64,000 nucleotides of DNA from Burkholderiales bacterium Ga0077547 (lineage in GTDB: Bacteria > Pseudomonadota > Gammaproteobacteria > Burkholderiales > Burkholderiaceae_C), in contig LNEY01000012.1 in the NCBI GenBank assembly GCA_001464195.1, forward strand, positions 1 through 64,000. The letters are read 5' to 3'. Position 1 is the stretch's first letter; every line of letters begins with the position of its first letter. The position numbers and the translations under genes were made by a program. The notes below the pieces were generated by a model. It searched no databases. It was not told where the DNA came from and saw nothing but the letters and a program-made list of their open reading frames with translations. Of this stretch, positions 8,158 through 15,997 are shown one piece after another.

Positions 8158-9431
8158 CGCCGACCCTGTGGCGCGATCGGCTGACCGCCCTCAATTCAGC
8201 GCTGCTGGCGGCGCTGTTTTTCCTGGTGCCCACGCAGATCGCCCCGGCCTACGTGTTGACCGGGCTGATGCTGGTGTTCTGGCTGATCGAAGGTCGGTGG
8301 CAGCAAAAGTGGCACTCGCTGCGCGGCAACCCGGTGTTCTGGGTCTTCCAGGCGTACTTCTGGTGGGTGGTGGTGTCGCTGCTCTGGACCGCTGACATGG
8401 CAGGCGGCTGGAACATGGTGTCGCGGTACCTGTTCTTCCTGCTGGCAGCGCTGTATTTCACCGTCGCGCGTCGCGAGCACACCGGACGCTATCTCGCCGC
8501 ATTTGCGATCGGTGTCGTCCTGTGCGAAGTGCTGGCCGCCTACAACTGGCTGCAGCTCAACCACTACCCGGATTGGCCGCAGGGCCTGCGGGCCGAGAAG
8601 GATGCGACGGAGACAGCGCCCTTCGTCGATCGCATCCTGTTTGGTCCGGTGCTTGCCTTTGCGGGCTATGTGGGCGCCTGGAAGGCGGTATCGACCTCCG
8701 GGCGCGTGCGTTGGATTTGGGCCCTCACGGTGCTCAGCGCCTTCGCCGTACTGACCTTTTCAGGGAGCCGGGTCGGCATGATCGGCTTCAGCCTGATGAT
8801 GGCCTTGATGGCCTTTCAGCGGCTGGCCAAGCACAAGGTGCTCGCGCTGGTCAGCGCTGCGGCGGTGCTGGCCGGTTGCGTGTGGGGCCTGGTTACGTTC
8901 AGCGACACGGTCACCCGGGATCGCATCGGCCTGATTCTTTCTGAATCGCAGCAGCTCGACACCGCCGTCAATGAATCGCTGCCGCACCGCTACAAGATGG
9001 CCGTCAACACGATGCACATCATTGCCGCGCACCCGTGGCTGGGTGTGGGTGCCGGCGATTTCACGGCCGAGTACAAGGTGGTCAACGACCAGCGGTCACC
9101 CGAATGGCTGCTCACGCGCAACCCGCACAACCAGTTGCTCTTCAACCTCGTGACCACGGGGGTGGTGGGTGGCGTTCTGCTGTTCGCCGTGTGGGTGGCA
9201 CCGCCCTGGTTGACACGACGCTGGCCCGACGACGGACTGCGACAGCTCCGCATCGGGCTGCCAGTGTTTTATTTCCTGATCTGCCTTTCGGAGTCGTACA
9301 TCTGGCGGTCCAACACCGGGTTGATGTTCATGCTGTTTGCGGCTCTGCTGTACGGGCCAGGGCCTGTGCCTGGCGAGGCGGCTCGTTCTTCGGTGAGACC
9401 GCGCCGGGAGTCCGCCCCGGCAGGCGGGTAA
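8154..9431 (+). CDS. O-antigen ligase/polymerase family membrane protein
   Basis: 425 residues with about ten to twelve hydrophobic segments and a large periplasmic loop between the late helices. The loop ends in NPHNQLLFNLVTTGVVG, the H-N-x-L signature of the Wzy_C/WaaL family. Such enzymes join O-chains to lipid A-core or polymerise O-units at the outer face of the inner membrane. GTG 8154 overlaps the preceding stop (GTGA). The last eleven codons and the stop lie inside the inverted-repeat element starting at 9398, so the C-terminal tail (RRESAPAGG) is probably not ancestral. Ligase versus polymerase cannot be decided here. Confidence 0.8.
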   Translation: MTPTLWRDRLTALNSALLAALFFLVPTQIAPAYVLTGLMLVFWLIEGRWQQKWHSLRGNPVFWVFQAYFWWVVVSLLWTADMAGGWNMVSRYLFFLLAALYFTVARREHTGRYLAAFAIGVVLCEVLAAYNWLQLNHYPDWPQGLRAEKDATETAPFVDRILFGPVLAFAGYVGAWKAVSTSGRVRWIWALTVLSAFAVLTFSGSRVGMIGFSLMMALMAFQRLAKHKVLALVSAAAVLAGCVWGLVTFSDTVTRDRIGLILSESQQLDTAVNESLPHRYKMAVNTMHIIAAHPWLGVGAGDFTAEYKVVNDQRSPEWLLTRNPHNQLLFNLVTTGVVGGVLLFAVWVAPPWLTRRWPDDGLRQLRIGLPVFYFLICLSESYIWRSNTGLMFMLFAALLYGPGPVPGEAARSSVRPRRESAPAGG

Positions 9432-9771
9432 CTTTCTTCTGCTGGCACAGAAGAAAGTCACCAAAGAAGAGTGCCCGAACACCAGCCATTTGAGTGGCTC
9501 GCTTCGGCCAGCCGCCTACTTCAAAGTCTCTGGCCCGAGAACACTCTCCGAGCTACCGCCTCGGTTACCTCGCTCAGGTTCAAACATGCGGTCTCGCTAC
9601 GCCTCAACCCTTTGGGTCCTCGGATTGGGTTCTTGTGGCAGAGACGCTGCAGTCCACCTTTAGCCGAAGCGTGGTCACCCAATGGCTGGTGTTCAGGGAC
9701 ATCTTTTGGGTTACTTTTTCTGGCCCCGCAGAAAAAGTGACTCGCCCGCCGGGGCGAACACCCGGCGCGGT
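9398..9771. repeat. 374-bp inverted-repeat-bounded intergenic element
   Basis: The left arm (about 9398-9515) and right arm (about 9660-9771) are imperfect reverse complements over roughly 115 bases, beginning ACCGCGCCGGG and ending CCCGGCGCGGT. Each arm also carries its own hairpin: ACTTTCTTCTG (9431-9441) with CAGAAGAAAGT (9448-9458), and ACTTTTTCTG (9713-9722) with CAGAAAAAGT (9729-9738). The middle (about 9516-9659) has no convincing gene. A 14-base perfect palindrome TGCCTTGCAAGGCA (9771-9784) abuts the right end. It has the form of a MITE or a composite REP-like repeat. It fills the gap between the ligase and transglutaminase genes. Confidence 0.75.
9431..9458. terminator. Hairpin in left arm, possible transcription terminator
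   Basis: An 11-bp perfect stem with a 6-base loop directly after the O-antigen ligase stop. The stem is A/T-rich with a pyrimidine-rich side, but no long T run follows, so it may end the LPS operon inefficiently or only protect the mRNA 3' end. The matching hairpin in the right arm at 9713-9738 could serve the opposite strand. Confidence 0.4.
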
Positions 9772-9799
9772 GCCTTGCAAGGCAACAAGAATCCGCAAA

Positions 9800-10618
9800 T
9801 CAGCCCGCCGCACTGATCTCGACAATGTCGGGATTCATGCTCACCATGCGCGCGGGCCCGAAGATGGTGGCGAACGCCACGTCTTTTGCGTCGCGGCCGG
9901 TGGCCACGCGAACCAGCTTGTCGACTGGCGCCATGCCGGTCGGATCGAACATCACCCATCGGCCACCGAGATAAGCCTCGAAGATCGCGTGAAAGTCGGG
10001 GGGCGGCTCGGCAAAGTGCGCATAGCCACAGACGAGGCGCGCCGGGAAAGTGACGGCCAGGTGCGCGAAGTCGCGACACACGCCAGCGCGCTGCACAAAC
10101 ACGTCGCGCGCGGTGGTCGTCGCCGTGCTGGCACCAATGCGGTAGTCGATGTTCGTGCGAACCCACTCGGTGATCGCCGCCACACGCACATAGCCCGCGG
10201 GCAGGCCACCGAACAACTTGAACGCCACCGCGGCCAGATGGTCCGACTCGCAGTAGCGCGTGGTCATCAGGTTGTGCAGCACCTCGTCGGGCAAGTCGTC
10301 GATGCGGACCTCACCGGCATGAACATCGATCCCCTCGATGGGACGAACCACTGTTGCCTGGTAGCGAAGACACAGCGGGCCCGCCTCGGCATGCAAGCGC
10401 ATCAAGCGGTTGCCGGACGCCGGATCGGTGTTGACACGGTAAGCCACGGGCGGGTCGATGGCGATCGACTCACTCAAGAGAGTCTGGCCCATGCTCAGCG
10501 TGGCGTGTATCGAAAAAATGAAATCGCAGGGGCCATCGAGCGCATAGCTCAGGCCGCAATCGATCTGCGAGGTGACGCTGCGCGTGGCGGTAGCGGGTGG
10601 GTTCAGGGTTTCGATCAT
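9800..10618 (-). CDS. Transglutaminase-like domain protein
   Basis: A 272-residue protein with a papain-like transglutaminase core. The Cys lies in QRAGVCRDFAHLAV, the His in PDFHAIFEAYLGG and the Asp in WVMFDPTGMAP, giving an intact Cys-His-Asp triad in the C-terminal half. The N-terminal half is the beta-rich domain typical of bacterial transglutaminase-like proteins of this size. No signal peptide is seen. ATG 10618 overlaps the stop of the upstream paralogue (ATGA), so the two are co-translated. Such proteins are usually cysteine peptidases or amidases of unknown substrate. Confidence 0.85.
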   Translation of the reverse strand: MIETLNPPATATRSVTSQIDCGLSYALDGPCDFIFSIHATLSMGQTLLSESIAIDPPVAYRVNTDPASGNRLMRLHAEAGPLCLRYQATVVRPIEGIDVHAGEVRIDDLPDEVLHNLMTTRYCESDHLAAVAFKLFGGLPAGYVRVAAITEWVRTNIDYRIGASTATTTARDVFVQRAGVCRDFAHLAVTFPARLVCGYAHFAEPPPDFHAIFEAYLGGRWVMFDPTGMAPVDKLVRVATGRDAKDVAFATIFGPARMVSMNPDIVEISAAG

Positions 10619-11505
10619 CAGGTTCTCTTTTTCACTTGCACGTCGACGAACATGCCGAGGTGATCTCCAGGAAATCCATGCCATGAACCCGACACGGGTG
10701 AGGCGCCACTGGCATGGCGAGCGACACCGACGCGGATGAGGTCGGTGCCACCGATCAGGTTGTTGGTCGGGTCGAACGGCATCCAGCCAGCGCCCGGCAT
10801 GTACACCTGCAGCCAGGCATGGGTGGCGCCGGCACCGAGCAGCGGTGCGCCTTCAGCGGCATCGAGCCAAGGCGTGTACAGGTAGCCGGTAACGAAGCGC
10901 GCAGCGTAGCCGAGCTGTCGGATCGCCTCGATCATCAGGGTCGCGAAATCGCGGCAGGTGCCGCTGCCCCAACGCAAGGTCTCACAAGGCGACTGAACGC
11001 CTTCGTCGAACCGCGCCTGGTAGCGCATGACCTTGCGTATGAACTGCGTCATGTCGATCAGCAACTGCGTGGAACCGGTCGGTCCGTCGGTGCGGATGAA
11101 CTGCCGGGCCCAGGCCAGCAGCTCGCCGGTCGGGTCGTCGTAGTACGGCGCCAGATACGCCGCCAGCGCGATGCGTTCTTCATCGCTGTACGGAAATGGA
11201 TAGGTCACCGCATCGGGGTTCAGTGGCAAGTCGAGCGCGCGCGTACCGGTGTGCTCGACGGTGAACGACGACACCACCTTCAGCTCCTGCGCGGGGCTTT
11301 GCGGCTGGACCAGCGCCACCGAGTTCGAGTACACGTCTTGCACCATGCGGATGTCGATGGGCGCAGGCGTCACCTCCATGTTGGTGGCCAGCACCCGCAG
11401 GTCGTGGCTGCCCCGAGGACGAAACATCACGCGATGCTCGCCCAGCATGACGGGCTTGGCATAGCGGTAATGCGTGGTGTGGATGATGTCAAAGAAGATG
11501 GACAT
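10618..11505 (-). CDS. Transglutaminase family protein
   Basis: 295 residues in the order N-terminal beta domain (Bact_transglu_N type, starting FFDIIHTTHYRYAKPV) then transglutaminase core. The triad is visible: Cys in GSGTCRDFATLM, His in GATHAWLQVYMPG and Asp in WMPFDPTNN. The start is ATG 11505, because translation from there opens directly with the conserved N-terminal strand. The closely linked paralogue lies downstream with a 4-base overlap. In many proteobacteria such genes sit beside an ATP-grasp and an alpha-E protein as a peptide-modifying cluster; those partners are absent here. Function not known. Confidence 0.87.
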   Translation of the reverse strand: MSIFFDIIHTTHYRYAKPVMLGEHRVMFRPRGSHDLRVLATNMEVTPAPIDIRMVQDVYSNSVALVQPQSPAQELKVVSSFTVEHTGTRALDLPLNPDAVTYPFPYSDEERIALAAYLAPYYDDPTGELLAWARQFIRTDGPTGSTQLLIDMTQFIRKVMRYQARFDEGVQSPCETLRWGSGTCRDFATLMIEAIRQLGYAARFVTGYLYTPWLDAAEGAPLLGAGATHAWLQVYMPGAGWMPFDPTNNLIGGTDLIRVGVARHASGASPVSGSWHGFPGDHLGMFVDVQVKKRT

Positions 11506-11707
11506 GGGCGGCGCCCAGGGGGTCAAAGGCCGGGCTGATAAAGGCGGAGGGGGCCAGGCAACACCGGGGGCGCGAACGCTCGGCCATGCCAGCAGGCAGT
11601 GTCAAGCGAGCGGGTGGCCAACGCTGTCGGGGCTCCCCGAAGCGACGTGTCGGCGTTGTCCTACGTGCACAGCGACCCACCCAGGCCAGGTGTGCAGAGG
11701 GGGCGTG

Positions 11708-12730
11708 ATGGGTCTACCTACAATCCAGCCGAACTTTGCGGCGCACCCTGCGCTTGCACCCTCGCCCATGCCGACGTCTTCGTGGATCCTTGATCGCAAC
11801 CGCCTCGAACAGGTCCCCTGCCCTCTGTGCTTGGGAGTCAAGTTCGAGCGCCTGGCGGAGACCGATCGCTACAACATGGGACTGATCACCGTCGGCTGCG
11901 CAGGCTGTGGTTTGGTGATGACCAATCCGCAACCGACGGCTGAAGCGCTCGACGACTTCTACACGAATCACTACCGAAATTTCTACAGCGACTTCGGACC
12001 TCAAGATGGCGTGCCGACCGAGGCGCACATTCGCGCCGCACGCATCGACAGACGATGCGCCGTGACAGCTGAACTGCTGGTCGCCCGCGGCGAGCTGCGG
12101 CCTGGGATGGTGGTGCTGGATATCGGCGCCGCCGAAGGCTCGATGCTCAAGGCGATGGGCGATCAGGTGCCCAGGACGCGCCGCATCGCCATCGAACCCA
12201 ATCCTACTTTCGGCCGCTTCGCCATGACCCACGCGGGCTGCGAGTGGCATGCAAGCCTGGCAGATCTTCGCGCCTCCGATCCGCCGCTGATCGATTTGGT
12301 GATCATCAACCATGTGCTGGAACACCTGAAGCAGCCGGGGCAAGTGCTCCAATCACTGAAGCCTCTGCTCGCGCCGAACGCCCGGGTTTACATCGAGGTG
12401 CCCGACGTCACCGAGTACCGCAAGCTGGTGATGCTGCACATCGCACACCTGTATCACTTCAGTACCGACACGCTGGCGCAACTGACGAGACAGGCCGGGT
12501 TCGAGGTGCGACTGATCGAAAAGCACGCGCCGGCGAAGCACCCGCTGTCGCTGCGCTGCGTGTTGGCCGTCGCCGACTTGGCGTCCAACCAGGCACCTCC
12601 GCTTTCCGGCGTGAATCACCGCGCCGGCTGGGACAGCGTCATCGCGTGCGCGCGTCACGCCTGGTTTGCCCACTTCAAACGCTGGGTGCGGAGCGCGGTG
12701 CGAGGGCGATCGCGCTCGGCAGCGGCTTGA
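11708..12730 (+). CDS. Class I SAM-dependent methyltransferase with N-terminal Cys4 motif
   Basis: 340 residues. Near the N-terminus CPLC and CAGC pairs form a probable zinc ribbon, followed by LVMTNPQPTAEALDDFY. The Rossmann methyltransferase core has motif I VLDIGAAEGSMLKAMG and the post-motif segment DLVIINHVLEHLKQPG. This architecture is common in methyltransferases that act on sugars or lipids in surface-polysaccharide loci, but the acceptor cannot be read here. ATG 11708 has an AGAGGGGG site upstream; ATG 11768 is a possible alternative. Its 3' end overlaps the convergent cobC by 56 bases. It may belong functionally with the LPS genes 2 kb upstream. Confidence 0.8.
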   Translation: MGLPTIQPNFAAHPALAPSPMPTSSWILDRNRLEQVPCPLCLGVKFERLAETDRYNMGLITVGCAGCGLVMTNPQPTAEALDDFYTNHYRNFYSDFGPQDGVPTEAHIRAARIDRRCAVTAELLVARGELRPGMVVLDIGAAEGSMLKAMGDQVPRTRRIAIEPNPTFGRFAMTHAGCEWHASLADLRASDPPLIDLVIINHVLEHLKQPGQVLQSLKPLLAPNARVYIEVPDVTEYRKLVMLHIAHLYHFSTDTLAQLTRQAGFEVRLIEKHAPAKHPLSLRCVLAVADLASNQAPPLSGVNHRAGWDSVIACARHAWFAHFKRWVRSAVRGRSRSAAA

Positions 12731-13253
12731 GGCGCTCGCCATAGTTTGGCGCCGTCGGCCAGTCCTTCGCGTTCGCCGGTGGGCCATGGCCCTGCAGCAA
12801 CAGGCGCACGGCGTTGATCCATCCTGCATGGCCTACCACGCAGCGCACTGGCACATGCGCGGTGCGGGCGAGCCAGTCTGCACCGCGCTCGAACAACATC
12901 GACACGGACTCACCCCCATGCGCTCGGTCATGGGCCAGGTCATCGCACCAGGCGCTGACGGCCGGCTCTCCGATCGTGTCCCAGTGTTGGCCGTCCCAGT
13001 CGCCGAAGTCCATCTCAGACAGCGCCGAGTCGGTGTGATGCACCCAGCCCCAGCGGGCCAACCAGTGACCGACGTCGGCACCACGCCGCAGCGGCGAGGT
13101 GTGAACCACGCGCGGTAGCTGGTGGCGCCGAGCAAAGCGGCGGATGCGGTGCGCGAGCCGCTTGGATTTGCGTGGATCGACGGCAAGATCGGTCCGGCCG
13201 ATGCAGCGGCCCGCCGCGTCCACTGGCCGCGGATGACGCCAGAGGTGTATCAC
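12675..13253 (-). CDS. cobC: Histidine phosphatase family, probable alpha-ribazole phosphatase
   Basis: About 192 residues of the phosphoglycerate-mutase fold. The catalytic His is in LWRHPRPV, where the usual RHG is RHP; the second catalytic elements are HTSPLRRG, EMDFGDWDG and VVGHAGW. CobC removes the 5' phosphate of alpha-ribazole-phosphate or cobalamin-5'-phosphate in the last steps of nucleotide-loop assembly. GTG 13253 makes a GTGA overlap with cobS; ATG 13271 is the alternative, adding six residues. It is the last gene of the cobalamin operon, which supports the name more than sequence alone does. Confidence 0.8.
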   Translation of the reverse strand: MIHLWRHPRPVDAAGRCIGRTDLAVDPRKSKRLAHRIRRFARRHQLPRVVHTSPLRRGADVGHWLARWGWVHHTDSALSEMDFGDWDGQHWDTIGEPAVSAWCDDLAHDRAHGGESVSMLFERGADWLARTAHVPVRCVVGHAGWINAVRLLLQGHGPPANAKDWPTAPNYGERLKPLPSAIALAPRSAPSV

Positions 13254-14032
13254 TGGGTCGCCGCCTGCCACACCGCCGCCCAGCTCAGCAGCAGCAGCAC
13301 CTCGGTGAGCTGCTGCGCAGCGCCCAGCGTGTCACCGGTGACACCCCCCAGCCGCTTGCGGAACCAGCGTGCACACCACCAGGCACCGAGAAGCGACATC
13401 AACAGCCCTGCGGCCACCGGGACACGCCACGGCGCATGACTCAGCGCCAATACCAGGGCGATCAACCCTGCCCACGCGCATGACACCAGCAGCCCGGCCA
13501 ACGAGATGCGCTGCGCCAGTGGCTTGGCCTTCGCGTGCTCGATGTCACCGGCGTAGGGCAGAAAACGGATCAGCGCCGTCGAGGCAGCGCGAGAGGCGGT
13601 GTGCCCGAGCAGCAGCGCGGCGCAGCCCCAGGCGGCGGGGAGCGATGCCAGCGCCGACGCCTTCAGCGCCAGCATCATCAGCAGACCCATCGCGCCATAA
13701 GCGCCGATGCGGGAGTCCTTCATGATCTCCAGCGCACGCTCGCGGCTCACCGCACCCCCCAGGCCATCGCAGGTGTCCGCCCAACCGTCTTCGTGGAACC
13801 CCCCGGTGAGCAGCATCGTCGACGCCATGGAGAGCAACACCGCCACCGGCAGCGGCAAGACCCGGCTCGCCAACCAGAGCACCAAGGCACCGACGATCCC
13901 GACGAAGATGCCGATCAAGGCGAAGTGACGCGCGCTCTGGTGCAGCCAGTCTGGCTCGAAGCCGACCCAACGCGGGATCGGCGTGCGGGTGAAGAACTGG
14001 AGCGCGACGAAGGCCAAGCGCACCTCGTGCAT
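13250..14032 (-). CDS. cobS: Adenosylcobinamide-GDP ribazoletransferase (cobalamin synthase)
   Basis: 260 residues, the usual CobS length, with several membrane segments. The family landmarks are LQFFTRTPIP near the start, GGFHEDGWADTCDGLGG (acidic Mg-binding loop), and MKDSRIGAYGAMGLL. It joins adenosylcobinamide-GDP and alpha-ribazole at the inner membrane. ATG 14032 is chosen because it puts the conserved N-terminal motif at the expected distance; the frame stays open to 14158 inside cobT, but the extra residues (Ser/Pro/Arg-rich) do not look like CobS. It lies between cobT and cobC in the operon. Confidence 0.92.
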   Translation of the reverse strand: MHEVRLAFVALQFFTRTPIPRWVGFEPDWLHQSARHFALIGIFVGIVGALVLWLASRVLPLPVAVLLSMASTMLLTGGFHEDGWADTCDGLGGAVSRERALEIMKDSRIGAYGAMGLLMMLALKASALASLPAAWGCAALLLGHTASRAASTALIRFLPYAGDIEHAKAKPLAQRISLAGLLVSCAWAGLIALVLALSHAPWRVPVAAGLLMSLLGAWWCARWFRKRLGGVTGDTLGAAQQLTEVLLLLSWAAVWQAATQ

Positions 14033-14120
14033 CAGTCGCCAGGACCAGGAACGCCTGCCCTCGGTGCCGCGTGGCGCTGTCGATGAAGGTGTGGGCACTG
14101 TCACTGGCGCATCTCTTGAT

Positions 14121-15173
14121 TCAGGGACCAGTCCGCGTGGCCACGCGGGCCGATTCAAAGCTGGCCATCTCGCACAGCAAGCGCGCCGCGCTGTCGATCA
14201 GAGGCCAGGCCAGCGCAGCGCCAGAGCCTTCGCCCAGACGCAGGCCCAGATCCAGCAACGGAGACACGCCCAGCGCGCGCAACATCGCGGCGTGGCCTGC
14301 CTCATCGGAGCGGTGCGAGAACACGCAACCGTCCACGATCGAGCGGCCTTGGACTTCAGCGTAACGCTGCGCCACCAGGGCGGCCGCGCCGGTGATGAAC
14401 CCATCGATCACAACGAGGCGGCGCTCCTCGACCGCCTGCAGCACCGCGCCCACCAACATCGCGATTTCGAAACCACCGAACGCCGCCAGGACGTCCATCG
14501 GCGCCACAGCGCCTTGGTGTGTCGACAGCACGCGGGTCAGCACCGCGCGCTTGCGTGCCAGGCCATCGTCGTCGAGCCCGGTGCCACGGCCGATGCAGTG
14601 CTCGATCGGTTCAGCCGTCAGCTGCGCCAGCAACAACGCGGCGCTGGAACTGTTGCCGATGCCCATCTCGCCCAGCAGCACCGCGTTGCCGGGCAGCTCG
14701 CGGACCACCTCGCGACCCAAGCGCATGGCCTGGGCGCACTGGGCCTCGCTCATCGCCGGCCCTGCGAGCGCGTCGGCGGTACCTGGCGCGATCTTGCGAT
14801 TCAGCAGGCCGGCCCGCGGTGCAAAGTCGTGACGCACACCGGCATCGACCACCGTCAACGCCAGGCCATGCTGCCGCGCCAGAACGTTGATGGCCGCACC
14901 ACCCGCCAGGAAGTTCTCGACCATCTGCCAGGTCACGTCCGAGGGGTAGGCCGACACGCCGTGCGCCGCCAGCCCGTGGTCGCCCGCAAAGACCACCATT
15001 TGCGGCTGCGTCAGCACCGGCTGCTCGCTGCGCAGTATCAAGCCGATCTGCAGCGCGAGCGCTTCGATGCGGCCCAACGAGCCGATCGGCTTGGTTTTCT
15101 GATCGAGGCGCCCCTGCAGCCGCGCCCGCAAGGCGGTGACGTCGACATCGGCGGTGCAGGATGCAGTGCTCAT
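14121..15173 (-). CDS. cobT: Nicotinate-nucleotide-dimethylbenzimidazole phosphoribosyltransferase
   Basis: 350 residues, the normal CobT size. It makes alpha-ribazole-5'-phosphate from nicotinate mononucleotide and the lower-ligand base. Landmarks are KTKPIGSLGRIEALA, VFAGDHGLAAHGVSAYP, LGEMGIGNSSSAALL and a C-terminal LRLGEGSGAALAWPL; the catalytic glutamate is in the last segment. ATG 15173 is preferred; GTG 15212 would overlap the stop of the ABC ATPase gene (GTGA) and add 13 residues, so translational coupling from there is possible. No bluB or lower-ligand activation gene is seen nearby. Confidence 0.94.
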   Translation of the reverse strand: MSTASCTADVDVTALRARLQGRLDQKTKPIGSLGRIEALALQIGLILRSEQPVLTQPQMVVFAGDHGLAAHGVSAYPSDVTWQMVENFLAGGAAINVLARQHGLALTVVDAGVRHDFAPRAGLLNRKIAPGTADALAGPAMSEAQCAQAMRLGREVVRELPGNAVLLGEMGIGNSSSAALLLAQLTAEPIEHCIGRGTGLDDDGLARKRAVLTRVLSTHQGAVAPMDVLAAFGGFEIAMLVGAVLQAVEERRLVVIDGFITGAAALVAQRYAEVQGRSIVDGCVFSHRSDEAGHAAMLRALGVSPLLDLGLRLGEGSGAALAWPLIDSAARLLCEMASFESARVATRTGP

Positions 15174-15208
15174 GGGTTCAGCTCGAAGGACGCCATCGGC
15201 GCAGGGGT

Positions 15209-15997
15209 TCACAAGCAGGGGACTGCCGTCAATCGCCCGCCGATCTGCTCGATCGACAGGGCGCCACCGAACACATGCACCAGCGCCGCCTGCACCTCGG
15301 AAGCGTGGGCCGATCCCTCAGCGCGCACCCGGCCCTGGTGCAGCACCACCAGGCGATCGGCCTGCAGCGCCAGCGGCAGATCGTGCAGCACACTGACCAC
15401 GGTCGTGCCAGCGGCGGCGAGGCGCTGCAGCAACCGCACCACCGCCACCTGATGGGGCGGATCGAGGTGGGTGGTCGGCTCGTCGAGCAGCAGCACGGGT
15501 GCACCGACAGCCAACGCGCGCGCCAGCAGCACACGCTGGCGCTCGCCACCCGACAGCTCATGCAAGCGCCGGCACTGCCAGTCGCGGCATTCAGTGGCCG
15601 CCATCGCGGCATCGACCGCCGCGTCGTCGTCCGGTCCGGGCGACGCGAACAAGCCCAGGTGGGGCAGCCGGCCCAGTTGCACCACGTCGCGCACGGTCAA
15701 CTCACCACTGGCCTCGCCCGCCTCGTGCTGCGCCAGCCAAGCGATGCGCCGGCCGCGCTCACGGGCACTGTGCGCGGACAGTGCCCGACCGTCCAGCATC
15801 ACATGCCCCGACTGGGGCGGCAGCAACCCAGCCAGCACGCGCAGCAAGGTCGACTTGCCGCCGCCGTTGGGGCCGACGATCGCTGTCCAGCCGGAGGGCA
15901 ATGTCAGCGACACGCCGCGCAGCACGGGGAGCCCACCCAGCGAAGCCTGCAGACCTTCGGCTCGCAGTTCGCAAGACGAAACCACGGCGCTGGTCAT
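15209..15997 (-). CDS. btuD: Cobalamin ABC importer ATP-binding protein (BtuD-like)
   Basis: A 262-residue single ABC ATPase domain. Walker A is GPNGGGKST, the signature LSGGERQRV and Walker B VLLLDEPTTHLD, in the FecE/BtuD/HmuV subfamily of metal-chelate importers. ATG 15997 forms an ATGA overlap with the permease gene upstream. Position between the permease and cobT, under a cobalamin riboswitch, points to vitamin B12 or cobinamide as the substrate rather than heme or siderophore. Confidence 0.88.
   Translation of the reverse strand: MTSAVVSSCELRAEGLQASLGGLPVLRGVSLTLPSGWTAIVGPNGGGKSTLLRVLAGLLPPQSGHVMLDGRALSAHSARERGRRIAWLAQHEAGEASGELTVRDVVQLGRLPHLGLFASPGPDDDAAVDAAMAATECRDWQCRRLHELSGGERQRVLLARALAVGAPVLLLDEPTTHLDPPHQVAVVRLLQRLAAAGTTVVSVLHDLPLALQADRLVVLHQGRVRAEGSAHASEVQAALVHVFGGALSIEQIGGRLTAVPCL

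Noticed and set aside
9494-10663. A 389-codon plus-strand open frame crossing the repeat element and the transglutaminase gene
   Set aside because: It is antisense to a clear transglutaminase with an intact triad, and its translation is Arg/His/Gln-rich without any domain.
12675-13253. RHP in place of RHG in CobC as a sign of an inactive phosphatase
   Set aside because: The catalytic His and Arg and the second GHAGW motif are kept; as I recall, RHP is common in betaproteobacterial members of this family.
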